Assembly: GCA_017642935.1 (NCBI GenBank)
Contig: JAEPOK010000002.1
Coordinates: 434,001-498,000, forward strand
Length of the DNA stretch: 64,000 nucleotides
Origin: Hyphomicrobiales bacterium
GTDB taxonomy: Bacteria > Pseudomonadota > Alphaproteobacteria > Rhizobiales > MH13
Direction of reading: 5' to 3'
Below the pieces are notes generated by a model. It was given only the letters and a program-made list of their open reading frames with translations, was not told the DNA's origin and ran no database searches. Positions 17,518-27,333 of this stretch are shown here, one piece after another (within the stretch, counting starts at the first letter, position 1; every line of letters starts with the position of its first letter). The translations under genes were made by a program, and so were the position numbers.

Positions 17518-19824
17518 CTAAACGCTCACATTGTAGGCCGATAGCACCGCCATATTGACGATCTCGGTATCGCGTGCGCCAAGACGTGCAATCTGGATCG
17601 GTTTGTCGAGACCCACCAGCAGCGGGCCAATCACGGTCGAGCCACCGAGCTCCTCAAGCATCTTCGTAGCGATGGACGCGGAATGGAAAGCCGGCATCAC
17701 CAGCACATTGGCCGGCGCGGTCAGGCGGCAGAACGGATATTGCTCCATCACATCCATGTTGAGCGCCACATCGGCGTTCATCTCACCATCGTACTCGAAA
17801 TCGACGCGGCGTTTGTCGAGAATGCGCACGGCCTCCTGCACACGCTCAGAACGTTCGCCGGGAGGATGCCCAAACGTGGAGTAGGCGAGCATCGCAACGC
17901 GCGGCTCATAACCTAGGCGGCGCGCCACGCCTGCTGCCTCTTCGGCGATATCGGCTAGTTCTTCAGATGTCGGCATGTCGTGGACGGCGGTGTCGGCGAT
18001 CAGCACCGTGCGCCCGCGGCACAAGCAAAGCGACGCGCCGATGACGCGATGTCCGGGCTTGGCATCAACGACACGGCGGACCGCTTGAAGCGCAACCGAA
18101 TAGTTGCGCGTCGTGCCGGTGATCATGGAATCGGCCTCGCCCATCGCCACCATCGCCGCGCCAAAATAGTTGCGATCGGTGTTCACCATGCGTTGGCAAT
18201 CGCGATAGAGGAAGCCTTTGCGCTGCAGCCGCTGATAGAGGAATTCCGCATAGTCTTCCTGGCGCCGCGATACTCGGGCGTTGGCGATGGTCAGCCCGCC
18301 GATGTCGATGCCTGCTTCCTCGGCCACGCGTCTGATTTCGTCTTCCCGACCGACAAGAATGCCCTGCCCCAGCCCTTGGCTGGTGAAGGACACGGCGGCG
18401 CGCATCACCTGTTCCTCTTCGCCTTCGGCAAACACCACGCGTTTCTGCAAGCGTTTCACGCGCTCATAGATGCGGTTGAGCACGCCTGCGACAGGGTCGC
18501 GGCGTGCGGAAAGCTGGGCGCGGTATTGGTTGTCGTCGATGATCGGACGGCGGGCGACGCCGCTATCGACGGCAGCCTTGGCCACCGCGGCCGGGATGGA
18601 GGAAATCAATCTCGGATCGAAGGGCACAGGGATGATGTAATTTGGCCCAAAGCGCGGGCGCGTGCCCTGATAGGCGGAGGCAACCTCATCGGGAACATCT
18701 TCACGTGCCAACTCCGCAAGCGCGTTGGCCGCGGCGATCTTCATGTCGTCGTTGATCGTCGTTGCCCGTACGTCAAGCGCACCACGGAAGATGTAGGGGA
18801 AGCCAAGGACATTGTTGACCTGGTTCGGGTAGTCGGAACGGCCCGTGGCGACAATTGCATCCTCGCGGACTTCTGCCACCTGCTCCGGCGTGATCTCAGG
18901 ATCCGGGTTTGCCATGGCGAAGATGATCGGATTGTCGGCCATCGAGGCGACCATGTCCTTGGTCAGCGCGCCTTTGACCGACAGGCCAAAGAAGACATCG
19001 GCATTCCTTACGGCCTCTTCCAAGGTTCGATCCTTGGTCTTGACCGCATGGGCAGCTTTCCACTGGTTCATGCCAGCTTCGCGGCCCTGATAGATCACGC
19101 CCTTGGTATCGCAGAGCGTGATGTTTTCGGCAGGCATGCCATAAGCCTTGATGAGCTCGATGCAGGCGATCGCCGCCGAGCCAGCGCCGTTGCACACCAG
19201 TTTGGTGTCCTTGATGTCGCGATTGGTCAGGTCAAGCGCATTGATGAGCCCAGCCATGGCGATAATCGCCGTGCCATGCTGGTCGTCGTGAAAGACGGGG
19301 ATATCCATCTCTTCGCGCAGGCGGCTTTCGATGATGAAGCAGTCCGGTGCCTTGATGTCCTCCAGATTGATGCCGCCAAAAGATGGCCCAAGATGTTTCA
19401 CCGCGTTGATGAAGGTGTCGACATCATCGGTATCGACTTCCAGATCGATGGAATCGACGTCAGCAAAACGCTTGAAGAGCACCGCCTTGCCCTCCATCAC
19501 CGGCTTTGATGCTAGGGCGCCCAGATTGCCAAGTCCGAGAATGGCTGTGCCGTTGGAAATGACGGCCACCATGTTGCCGCGTGCGGTGTAATCGAAGGCT
19601 GTGTCAGGATCGGCGGCGATGGCTTCCACCGGAACCGCAACACCTGGTGAATAGGCCAGCGAGAGATCGCGCTGCGTCGCCATCGGCTTGGTCGGTACAA
19701 CTTCCAGCTTGCCGGGTCGGCCTTGGCTGTGAAAATCGAGCGCATCCTGGTCTGTGATCGCCGGGCGTTTGCTGCCGAACGTGCTGCGGGACCTGTGCGG
19801 ATCTTTGATTGGTTCTTTGCCCAT
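17518..19824 (-). CDS. maeB: NADP-type malic enzyme with C-terminal phosphotransacetylase-like domain
   Basis: 768 residues, the size of MaeB-type multidomain malic enzymes. The N-terminal half has YSPGVAVP, the catalytic region FHDDQHGTAIIAMAGLINAL and the Rossmann VCNGAGSAAIACIELI. The C-terminal 320 residues resemble phosphate acetyltransferase (VFAEGEEEQVMRAA, PAFHSASIATKMLEELGGSTVIGPLLVGL). It decarboxylates malate to pyruvate; the C-terminal domain is reported to be regulatory (acetyl-CoA response) and not to have transacetylase activity. Cofactor choice is inferred from family. It is divergent from mutS over 186 bases, as in other Rhizobiales. Confidence 0.93.
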   Translation of the reverse strand: MGKEPIKDPHRSRSTFGSKRPAITDQDALDFHSQGRPGKLEVVPTKPMATQRDLSLAYSPGVAVPVEAIAADPDTAFDYTARGNMVAVISNGTAILGLGNLGALASKPVMEGKAVLFKRFADVDSIDLEVDTDDVDTFINAVKHLGPSFGGINLEDIKAPDCFIIESRLREEMDIPVFHDDQHGTAIIAMAGLINALDLTNRDIKDTKLVCNGAGSAAIACIELIKAYGMPAENITLCDTKGVIYQGREAGMNQWKAAHAVKTKDRTLEEAVRNADVFFGLSVKGALTKDMVASMADNPIIFAMANPDPEITPEQVAEVREDAIVATGRSDYPNQVNNVLGFPYIFRGALDVRATTINDDMKIAAANALAELAREDVPDEVASAYQGTRPRFGPNYIIPVPFDPRLISSIPAAVAKAAVDSGVARRPIIDDNQYRAQLSARRDPVAGVLNRIYERVKRLQKRVVFAEGEEEQVMRAAVSFTSQGLGQGILVGREDEIRRVAEEAGIDIGGLTIANARVSRRQEDYAEFLYQRLQRKGFLYRDCQRMVNTDRNYFGAAMVAMGEADSMITGTTRNYSVALQAVRRVVDAKPGHRVIGASLCLCRGRTVLIADTAVHDMPTSEELADIAEEAAGVARRLGYEPRVAMLAYSTFGHPPGERSERVQEAVRILDKRRVDFEYDGEMNADVALNMDVMEQYPFCRLTAPANVLVMPAFHSASIATKMLEELGGSTVIGPLLVGLDKPIQIARLGARDTEIVNMAVLSAYNVSV

Positions 19825-19941
19825 CTGCGCGCGTTCCTGCCTTACATCATGATTGTTCTTGTTGATTGGTGGGGGCGGACCTTAGGGGCCGTTGGCCATA
19901 AGAGGAAGTGCGCTGCAACAAAAAACCGGAGGCGTTCGCCC

Positions 19942-19961
19942 AAAGCGCTATACACCGCTTT
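19942..19961. promoter_or_regulatory. Dyad around a TATACA box in the maeB-mutS divergent region
   Basis: AAAGCG (19942-19947) and CGCTTT (19956-19961) form a perfect six-base dyad around eight bases that include TATACA (19949-19954), which could be a -10 element for mutS. It lies 50 bases before the mutS start. An operator overlapping a -10 is a common repressor design, but no -35 element is evident and the regulator is unknown. Confidence 0.3.
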
Positions 19962-20010
19962 CAAGGCCGCTGGTTCTGGCGTTTGCACCGGTGTTTGCTA
20001 GATAGGGTGG

Positions 20011-22755
20011 ATGGATGCCGCCCCCGCCCCGACACGCGCCGACGCAAAAGGGTCGTCCCTGCCTGATACGGTGGGCGCAACGCCTGTCATGGCGCAGTAT
20101 CTGGAGATCAAGGCCGCCAATGCCGACAGCCTGCTTTTCTTCCGAATGGGCGACTTTTATGAGCTGTTCTTCAACGACGCCGCCATAGCCGCGCAGACGC
20201 TCGGCATCGCGCTTACCAACCGTGGCAAGCATCAGGGTGCGGACATCCCGATGGCCGGCGTGCCGGTTCATGCAGCGGACGACTATCTGCAACGGCTGAT
20301 AGCTGCCGGTCACAAGGTGGCCGTCTGCGAGCAGATCGAAGACCCAGCGGAAGCCAAAAAACGCGGCTCCAAAGCCGTGGTGAAGCGTGATGTGGTGCGC
20401 CTTGTCACGCCCGGCACGCTGACCGAGGACACGCTTTTGCCGGCGCGCGCCTCCAACTGGCTGGTTGCGCTGGCGCCGGACGCCAATGGCGAAACCGTCG
20501 GCCTTGCGTGGTTGGACCTTTCCACCGGTGCCTTTCGGCTCAGCGAGATATCAAGCGAGCGTGTCGAGGCAGAGCTGGCGAGGCTAGCACCGGCCGAATC
20601 GCTGTATCCCGACACGATTGATCCGGACAGCCCGATCCAAGTGGCGCTTGGTCGGTTGGGTGGCGCGCTCTCGCCGCAGCCCGGCGCGGTGTTCCATGGC
20701 GGACAGGCGGGCGAAAAAGTGGCGCAGGCGTTTGGTGTTGCCTCCACCGATGCGTTCGGTGAACTCTCCCGGTGCGAGTTACGCGCAGCCTCGGCCCTGA
20801 TCGGCTATGTGGAGCGCACGCAAAAACAGGCCTTTGCAAGCTTGCAACCGCCGCAGCGCGAACGTGCAGACGGCACGATGGCTATCGATGAAGCGACGCG
20901 TTCTAGCCTTGACTTGGTGCGGGCTCGGTCGGGTGAAAATGCCACGACACTGCTTGCCGCGGTGGATGCGTGCGTGACCTCGGCTGGGACGCGGCGGTTG
21001 GCCGACCAGCTTTCTGCACCGCTTACCGATTTGGGCGCAATCGGCGCCCGCCACGATGCCATTGGTTGGTTCGTGGATGATCCAGCCGTCCGTGCCGATG
21101 TCCGCGCCAGGCTAAAAGGTGCGCCGGATATTTCTCGCTCGTTGTCGCGTGTGATGCTTGGGCGCGCCGGTCCACGCGACCTGGTGGCGATGGGTGCGGC
21201 GCTTGATCAGGCGGGCATGGTTCATGACCTGCTGCAAGGCGATCTCCCATCGCTCGTTGGCCAGGCGAAGGAGGGACTTGCTGAACGCCCTATGGCGCTG
21301 GCTGGTCGTTTGGTGGATGAGCTCTCCGACAGCCCGCCGCTGCTTGCCCGTGATGGCGGGTTTGTCGCCAAGGGTGTGGATGCCGACCTCGATGCGGCAC
21401 GGTCCTTGCGCGATGATGCGCGCAAAGTGATTGCGGGCTTGCAGGCCACCTATAGCGCGCAGACGCAGGCCAAGTCGCTCAAAATCAAGCACAATGGCGT
21501 GCTTGGTTACTTCATCGAAGTGCCCACGCTACAAGCTGCTCCGCTGCAAGAGCAAGCGGAGATGTTCTTCCATCGCCAGACCATGGCCAATGCCATGCGC
21601 TTTTCCACCAAGGAACTGGCCGAACTGGAAGCGAAGATTGCCAGTGCCGGCGCGCGCGCCACGGCACTGGAAGTGGCGCGGTTCGAAGAGCTTTGCGAGG
21701 CAATCAAAGAGAAGCGACACAGTATTCAGGGCGTTGCCGATGCGCTTTCACAACTCGATGTGGCCGCAGGCCTTGCTGAAACAGCCGTCCGGGAGAGCCT
21801 GGTTCGCCCGCAGATGCGCGATGATTTGTCCTTCCAGATCGAAGCTGGGCGCCACCCGGTGGTTGAAAAAGTCATGCGTCAGGACGGCAAAGAGCACTTC
21901 GTCGCCAATGACTGCGCGCTAGGAGCCGAGGGCGATGATGCCGGTACGGTCCATCTGGTAACCGGTCCGAACATGGGCGGCAAATCAACATTTTTGCGAC
22001 AAAACGCGCTGATTGCGATCCTCGCCCAAGCCGGATGCTATGTGCCCGCCAGATCAGCAACCCTTGGTCTTGTCGATGCGCTGTTCAGCCGTGTCGGCGC
22101 CGCCGACGATCTGGCACGCGGGCGATCAACCTTCATGGTCGAGATGGTGGAAACCGCTGCGATCCTTCATCAAGCAAGCCCCCGCTCGCTGGTAATCCTG
22201 GACGAGATCGGTCGCGGCACGGCCACCTATGACGGGCTCTCCATCGCCTGGGCCTGCGTTGAACATCTGCATGATGAAAGTCGCTGCCGGGCACTTTTTG
22301 CCACCCACTACCACGAGCTGACCGTGCTTTCCGAACGCTTGGAGCGTGTCGACAACCGCACGCTCAAGGTCAAGGAGTGGGAAGGCGATGTCATCTTTCT
22401 GCACGAAGTCGTGCCAGGAGCGGCCGATCGCTCCTACGGCCTTCAGGTGGCCAAGCTCGCCGGCCTTCCCGCGCCGGTGGTTGCGCGGGCACGCTCGGTT
22501 CTCGATCATCTTGAAACGCGCCAGGATAGCGGTGAAAAAGCCAATGGAGACGGCGGTCTGTTTGAAGGCCTTCCACTTTTTTCAGCCGCCAAGCCGGTAG
22601 CCGCGACGACAGCGCCAACCCAGGAGCAGATTGGTGCGGCGGCTCACGCCAAGCTTTCGGCACTTTTGGCAGGCCATGACCCTGACCAAATGACGCCACG
22701 CCAAGCGCTCGATTTCGTTTATGATCTGGCCAAACAGCTGAAAGATCCTGCCTAA
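20011..22755 (+). CDS. mutS: DNA mismatch repair protein MutS
   Basis: 914 residues, full length. The mismatch-reading motif is present near the N-terminus (FFRMGDFYELFFNDA, with the Phe-x-Glu-type FYELF). The ATPase domain has Walker A GPNMGGKST from residue 652, Walker B LVILDEIGRGT with Asp731, and ATHYHELT. The C-terminal tail (MTPRQALDFVYDLAKQL) is the oligomerisation helix region. MutS finds mismatches and recruits MutL. It is separated from glnD by one base, so the two are almost certainly cotranscribed, as in the maeB-mutS-glnD-murJ cluster of Rhizobiales. Confidence 0.97.
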   Translation: MDAAPAPTRADAKGSSLPDTVGATPVMAQYLEIKAANADSLLFFRMGDFYELFFNDAAIAAQTLGIALTNRGKHQGADIPMAGVPVHAADDYLQRLIAAGHKVAVCEQIEDPAEAKKRGSKAVVKRDVVRLVTPGTLTEDTLLPARASNWLVALAPDANGETVGLAWLDLSTGAFRLSEISSERVEAELARLAPAESLYPDTIDPDSPIQVALGRLGGALSPQPGAVFHGGQAGEKVAQAFGVASTDAFGELSRCELRAASALIGYVERTQKQAFASLQPPQRERADGTMAIDEATRSSLDLVRARSGENATTLLAAVDACVTSAGTRRLADQLSAPLTDLGAIGARHDAIGWFVDDPAVRADVRARLKGAPDISRSLSRVMLGRAGPRDLVAMGAALDQAGMVHDLLQGDLPSLVGQAKEGLAERPMALAGRLVDELSDSPPLLARDGGFVAKGVDADLDAARSLRDDARKVIAGLQATYSAQTQAKSLKIKHNGVLGYFIEVPTLQAAPLQEQAEMFFHRQTMANAMRFSTKELAELEAKIASAGARATALEVARFEELCEAIKEKRHSIQGVADALSQLDVAAGLAETAVRESLVRPQMRDDLSFQIEAGRHPVVEKVMRQDGKEHFVANDCALGAEGDDAGTVHLVTGPNMGGKSTFLRQNALIAILAQAGCYVPARSATLGLVDALFSRVGAADDLARGRSTFMVEMVETAAILHQASPRSLVILDEIGRGTATYDGLSIAWACVEHLHDESRCRALFATHYHELTVLSERLERVDNRTLKVKEWEGDVIFLHEVVPGAADRSYGLQVAKLAGLPAPVVARARSVLDHLETRQDSGEKANGDGGLFEGLPLFSAAKPVAATTAPTQEQIGAAAHAKLSALLAGHDPDQMTPRQALDFVYDLAKQLKDPA

Positions 22756-22756
22756 C

Positions 22757-25672
22757 ATGCCCGCCAGACGCCCCCGCACGATGCCCAAGCTCGTCCAACG
22801 TGACGACGCCCCACCGCTTCTTGATGGCGAGGCGCTTTACATTGAGATGCGCGATGCGATCGAAAGCGCTGGCTCGTATGATGATGCCCATGCCGACCTG
22901 ATCCCGATCGTCAAAGCGGCGGTGGTCAACATCCTGCAAACCGCCGAGGCACTTTTGCTGGAGGACCGCGGCGGCCTGGCCTGCGCCCAGCGCCTGTCGC
23001 TTGCCGAAGACATTCTGATCCAGACGCTCTATCGCGTTGTCACCGAGTATCGCTATCCGCTGGTGAACCCCTCGCAGGGCGAGCGCATCGCGGTTTGCGC
23101 CGTCGGCGGCTATGGCCGGGGAACGCTTGGCCCGCAATCGGACATCGATCTTCTTTTTCTGCGCCCCGCCAAACAGACCCCGTGGGGCGAACAGGTTGTC
23201 GAAAGCCTGCTCTATTTTCTCTGGGATTGCGGCTTCAAGGTGGGTCACGCCACGCGCACCGTGGATGAGTGCGTGAAGCTTGCCAAAACCGACATGACAA
23301 TCCGCACCGCGCTTTTGGAAACGCGGTACATTCTTGGCGATGCGCCGCTGTTTCAAACATTCCAGAGCGCGTTTCAGGATCAGGTCGTCAAAGGCTCAGC
23401 GGCCGAATTCGTCTCGGCCAAGCTTGGCGAACGCGATGCCCGGCATAAAAAACAGGGGTCCTCACGCTATGTGGTCGAACCCAATGTGAAGGAATCCAAG
23501 GGCGGCCTGCGCGATCTCAACACGCTTTTTTGGATCGGCAAATATGTCTACCAGGTCGATACTGAGGCGGAGCTGGTCACCAAGGGTGTGTTCACGCGGC
23601 GCGAATACAACGCGTTCGTGAAGGGCAGCGACTTCCTGTGGGCAACACGCTGCCACATCCATTTTCTGATGCGTCGGCCCGACGACCGTTTGTCGTTCGA
23701 CCTGCAAGGCGATATTTCCCAACGCCTTGGCTACACCGACCATCCCGGCATGCAGCCGGTCGAGCGATTCATGAAGCACTATTTTCTGGTTGCCAAGGAT
23801 GTCGGCGATCTGACCCGCATTCTGTGCGCGCGTTTGGAGGAGAACGAAGCCAAACCGACGCCGATCCTAGATCGCATGCTCGGGCCGCTGCGCCGTCGCA
23901 ATGTCAAAACGCTGCCGGGCAACACCGATTTTCTGGTCGATAACTTCCGCCTCAACGTGGCGCGCGAAACGGTGTTCTCCGAGGATCCGGCGAACCTGCT
24001 TCGTTTCTTTCAACTGGCCGACAAATATGGGTTGGCGCTTCATCCCGACGCCACGCGGCTGGTCACCCTGTCGCTGAAACTCGTCACACCGGCGATGAAG
24101 AATGATCCCGATGCGAACGCCATTTTCCTGGAGATTCTTTGTTCGAAGAACCGACCGGAGGCCACGCTTCGCCGCATGAACGAGACGGGCTTTTTGGGCA
24201 GATTTGTGCCGGATTTCGGCAAAGTCGTCGCGATGATGCAGTTCAATATGTACCACCATTACACGGTGGACGAGCATCTGCTGCGGACGGTCGGCGTGCT
24301 CGCTCAGATCGAGAGCGGGCACTTGAAAGAAGAGCACCCGCTATCGGTCGTGTTGCTCCCGACCATTCAGAACCGACGCGCCTTGTACGTCGCACTATTC
24401 CTGCACGATATCGCCAAGGGTCGGCCGCAGGATCATTCCATCGAGGGCGCCAAGATCGCCCGACGCCTCTGCCCACGTTTTGGCCTGTCAGCCAGTGAAA
24501 CGGAGCTGGTCGCCTGGTTGATCGAAGATCACTTGGTGATGTCGATGACCGCCCAGTCGCGCGATCTGTCTGATCCAACCACCATCGAAACGTTCGCCGC
24601 GCGTGTGCAGACGTTGGAGCGACTCAAGCTGCTTCTTATCCTGACGGTTTGCGACATTCGCGCCGTCGGGCCAGGCGTTTGGAACGGTTGGAAGGGCCAG
24701 CTCCTGCGCACGCTTTACTATGAAACCGAGATCATTCTCACCGGCGGGCACTCCGAGGCCGCCCGCGAACAGCGTGTGACGGCGGCGCAGGCGATGCTGT
24801 TCGAAGCTCTGCCGGATTGGAGCGAGGAAGAGCGCGAGGCTTATGCTGCCATGCACTACCCGCCCTATTGGCTGCGCACTGATCTCGACCGCAAGATCGC
24901 CCACGCGCACCTGATCAAGAACGCCGATGAGGCCGGCGAGGCCTTTGCGACGCTGACGGCAGTGCACAGCTTCGAAGGCGTGACGGAAATCGTGCTTTAT
25001 ACGCCCGACCACCCAAGGCTGCTTTCCACGATTGCGGCGGCGTGTGTCGCGGCCAAATCCGACATTGTCGGCGCGCAAATCCACACAACCGCCACCGGTA
25101 AGGCGCTCGATACGATCCTGATCCGCCAAGAGTTCGAGCAGGAGGCCGATGAGCGCCGCCGCGCTGATCGTATCGCCGCGACGCTGGAAAGTGCGCTGAA
25201 AGGCGATGTGCATCTGCCGCCGATGATGGCTGAAAAAGGCAAGGTCAAAGGCCGCGTCAAAGCCTTCAAGGTGCCGCCGGAGGTAATGATCGACAATCAG
25301 GGCTCGGAGCGTTTCACCGTGATCGAGGCAGCTGGCCGCGATCGCCCGGGCCTGCTTCACGATCTAGCAAGTGCGCTGGCCGACCTCTCGCTCGACACGC
25401 ATTCAGCCCATGTCGCAACCTTCGGGGAGCGCGTGGTCGACGTGTTCTATGTGACCGATCTCATGGGCCAAAAAGTAACGCGGCGGGCCAAATTGAACGC
25501 CATCAAAGCCAAGCTGGAAGACGTGCTTGGTGGAACGCCTGCCAAACCGCGGCCTGCGGCCCTTGCGCGTCGTGGTCGCGGCAATGCCGCTGTGCCGGAC
25601 CCGTCTGAGCCAGCACCATCGACGCCTGCGCCGCGCCCGGCCCGGCGTTCGAAATCCAAAGCGCGCTCCTAA
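22757..25672 (+). CDS. glnD: Bifunctional PII uridylyltransferase/uridylyl-removing enzyme
   Basis: 971 residues with the four-part GlnD layout. The nucleotidyltransferase motif is GRGTLGPQSDIDLLFL with metal-binding Asp129 and Asp131. A GlnD PII-uridylyltransferase linker follows, then an HD phosphohydrolase domain with His550-Asp551 in FLHDIAKG, and two ACT domains near the C-terminus (EIVLYTPDHPRLLSTIAAAC; FTVIEAAGRDRPGLLHDLASAL). It senses glutamine and uridylylates or deuridylylates PII proteins to control nitrogen assimilation. The basic tail after the second ACT domain is longer than usual and rich in Pro/Ala/Arg. Both catalytic centres look intact. Confidence 0.97.
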   Translation: MPARRPRTMPKLVQRDDAPPLLDGEALYIEMRDAIESAGSYDDAHADLIPIVKAAVVNILQTAEALLLEDRGGLACAQRLSLAEDILIQTLYRVVTEYRYPLVNPSQGERIAVCAVGGYGRGTLGPQSDIDLLFLRPAKQTPWGEQVVESLLYFLWDCGFKVGHATRTVDECVKLAKTDMTIRTALLETRYILGDAPLFQTFQSAFQDQVVKGSAAEFVSAKLGERDARHKKQGSSRYVVEPNVKESKGGLRDLNTLFWIGKYVYQVDTEAELVTKGVFTRREYNAFVKGSDFLWATRCHIHFLMRRPDDRLSFDLQGDISQRLGYTDHPGMQPVERFMKHYFLVAKDVGDLTRILCARLEENEAKPTPILDRMLGPLRRRNVKTLPGNTDFLVDNFRLNVARETVFSEDPANLLRFFQLADKYGLALHPDATRLVTLSLKLVTPAMKNDPDANAIFLEILCSKNRPEATLRRMNETGFLGRFVPDFGKVVAMMQFNMYHHYTVDEHLLRTVGVLAQIESGHLKEEHPLSVVLLPTIQNRRALYVALFLHDIAKGRPQDHSIEGAKIARRLCPRFGLSASETELVAWLIEDHLVMSMTAQSRDLSDPTTIETFAARVQTLERLKLLLILTVCDIRAVGPGVWNGWKGQLLRTLYYETEIILTGGHSEAAREQRVTAAQAMLFEALPDWSEEEREAYAAMHYPPYWLRTDLDRKIAHAHLIKNADEAGEAFATLTAVHSFEGVTEIVLYTPDHPRLLSTIAAACVAAKSDIVGAQIHTTATGKALDTILIRQEFEQEADERRRADRIAATLESALKGDVHLPPMMAEKGKVKGRVKAFKVPPEVMIDNQGSERFTVIEAAGRDRPGLLHDLASALADLSLDTHSAHVATFGERVVDVFYVTDLMGQKVTRRAKLNAIKAKLEDVLGGTPAKPRPAALARRGRGNAAVPDPSEPAPSTPAPRPARRSKSKARS

Positions 25673-25689
25673 CCTATGGAGTTGGCGGT

Positions 25690-27273
25690 GTGAGCCTGCT
25701 GCGCAACTTCGCAACCGTCGGCGGTGCGACGCTGTCGAGCCGCGTGCTTGGGTTTGTCCGTGATATACTGATGGCAGCCGCGTTGGGCACAGGGCCCGTG
25801 GCTGATGCCTTCGTGGTCGCGTTTCGGTTTCCCAACCTATTTCGCCGCCTGTTTGCCGAAGGCGCCTTCAACTCCGCCTTCGTGCCGCTGTTCGCGCGAA
25901 CGCTTGAGGGCGAGGGGCGCGAGGACGCCAAAGCCTTTGCACAGGAGGCGATGGCCGGACTGTTGACCGTTCTCGCCCTGGTTACCGCGGTTGCGATGAT
26001 CGCCATGCCGCTGCTGATGCTGGTCCTGGCGCCAGGTTTCATTGGCGACCCGGACAAGTTCGACCTAACGGTGTTTCTGACCCGGATCACTTTCCCCTAT
26101 CTCACGCTGGTTTCGATCCTGGCGTTGATATCGGGCGTGTTGAACGGGCTTGGACGGTTCGCAGCGGCGGCTTTCGCGCCGACACTGCTCAATGTCGTTC
26201 TGATCGGCGTGCTCTGGGCGTTGCTGGAAGCCGATCTGGCAGGCGAGGCTGAGGCGGGTATGTGGCTGGCCATCGGCGTGGTCATTGGCGGCTTTGCCCA
26301 GCTGGCATTGGTTGTCGGCGATCTGCACCGCGCCGGATTTCTGCTCAAGCTGGTGCGGCCGCGCTGGTCAGAGCGGATGAAGCGGCTGGTTTCCTTAGGG
26401 GTGCCGGGGGTCATTGCCGGCGGCATCACGCAGATCAACATCGTTGTCGGCACCATGATCGCCTCGCTCCAAGCGGGCGCGGTTTCGCTGCTCTACTATG
26501 CCGACCGGCTCTATCAATTGCCGCTTGGCGTGGTCGGCATCGCCATCGGCGTCGTGCTACTGCCGGAACTGTCACGTCGATTGAAAGCCGGCGATGAAGC
26601 GGGTGTCAAAGTCGCAAGTGCCCGGTCGCTGGAGTTCGCCATGCTGCTGACGCTTCCGGCGGCTGTGGCGTTGGCCGCCATCCCGGTGCCGCTGGTGTCG
26701 GTGCTGTTCGAGCGTGGCGCCTTCGGCGAAGAGGCACGCATCGGCACGGCGGCGGCTTTGCAAGCTTTTGCCATTGGCCTGCCAAGCTTTGTCTTGATCA
26801 AGGTCTTCTCGCCGGCCTTTTTTGCCCGCGAAGACACCAAAACGCCAATGCTGGTCGGCGGCCTTTCGGTGGCGGTGAACGTTGCCTGTTCCCTGGCGCT
26901 GTTTCCGTTCATCGGCCATGTCGGCATCGCGTTGGCGACCAGCCTGGCCGGCTGGGTCAATGCGCTGGTGCTTTATTATCTCATTGTCAAACGCGGCTAT
27001 TGGCACATCGAACGCGCCTTGATGGTCAAAGTCGCAATCCTGCTTGGGTGTGCGATCGCCATGGGCGCGCTGCTCATCGGACTTGCCGGGCTGCTTGAGA
27101 CGCAGCTTGCCATCACCTCACCACTGCTGATGCGGGTTAGCGCGCTTGCTGGCTTGGTGCTTGCTGGGGTGCTCACCTTTTTTGGCCTCGCGCACGTTAC
27201 AGGCGCGGCGAAACTAGGCGAAATGAAGCGTATGCTGACCCGCAAGCCCATGCCCGATCAGGGCGCATCTTGA
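25690..27273 (+). CDS. murJ: Lipid II flippase MurJ (MviN)
   Basis: 527 residues with about 14 hydrophobic segments, the MurJ topology. The N-terminus (LLRNFATVGGATLSSRVLGFVRDILMAAALGTGPVADAFVVAFRFPNLFRRLFAEGAFNSAFVP, positions 1-70) is diagnostic, including the conserved Arg residues of the central cavity. The start is GTG 25690. It flips lipid II across the inner membrane for peptidoglycan assembly. It follows glnD by 17 bases and belongs to the same transcription unit. Confidence 0.96.
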   Translation: MSLLRNFATVGGATLSSRVLGFVRDILMAAALGTGPVADAFVVAFRFPNLFRRLFAEGAFNSAFVPLFARTLEGEGREDAKAFAQEAMAGLLTVLALVTAVAMIAMPLLMLVLAPGFIGDPDKFDLTVFLTRITFPYLTLVSILALISGVLNGLGRFAAAAFAPTLLNVVLIGVLWALLEADLAGEAEAGMWLAIGVVIGGFAQLALVVGDLHRAGFLLKLVRPRWSERMKRLVSLGVPGVIAGGITQINIVVGTMIASLQAGAVSLLYYADRLYQLPLGVVGIAIGVVLLPELSRRLKAGDEAGVKVASARSLEFAMLLTLPAAVALAAIPVPLVSVLFERGAFGEEARIGTAAALQAFAIGLPSFVLIKVFSPAFFAREDTKTPMLVGGLSVAVNVACSLALFPFIGHVGIALATSLAGWVNALVLYYLIVKRGYWHIERALMVKVAILLGCAIAMGALLIGLAGLLETQLAITSPLLMRVSALAGLVLAGVLTFFGLAHVTGAAKLGEMKRMLTRKPMPDQGAS

Positions 27274-27333
27274 TAAGGCGAGGAAGACCCGCGATAAGGC
27301 GGACCGCTTTTCAATCCTTCAGGACACATCGTC

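Noticed and set aside
17980-19509. 509-codon open frame antisense to maeB
   Set aside because: Shadow of a clear malic enzyme gene; composition is rich in His/Arg/Asp with no recognisable domain.
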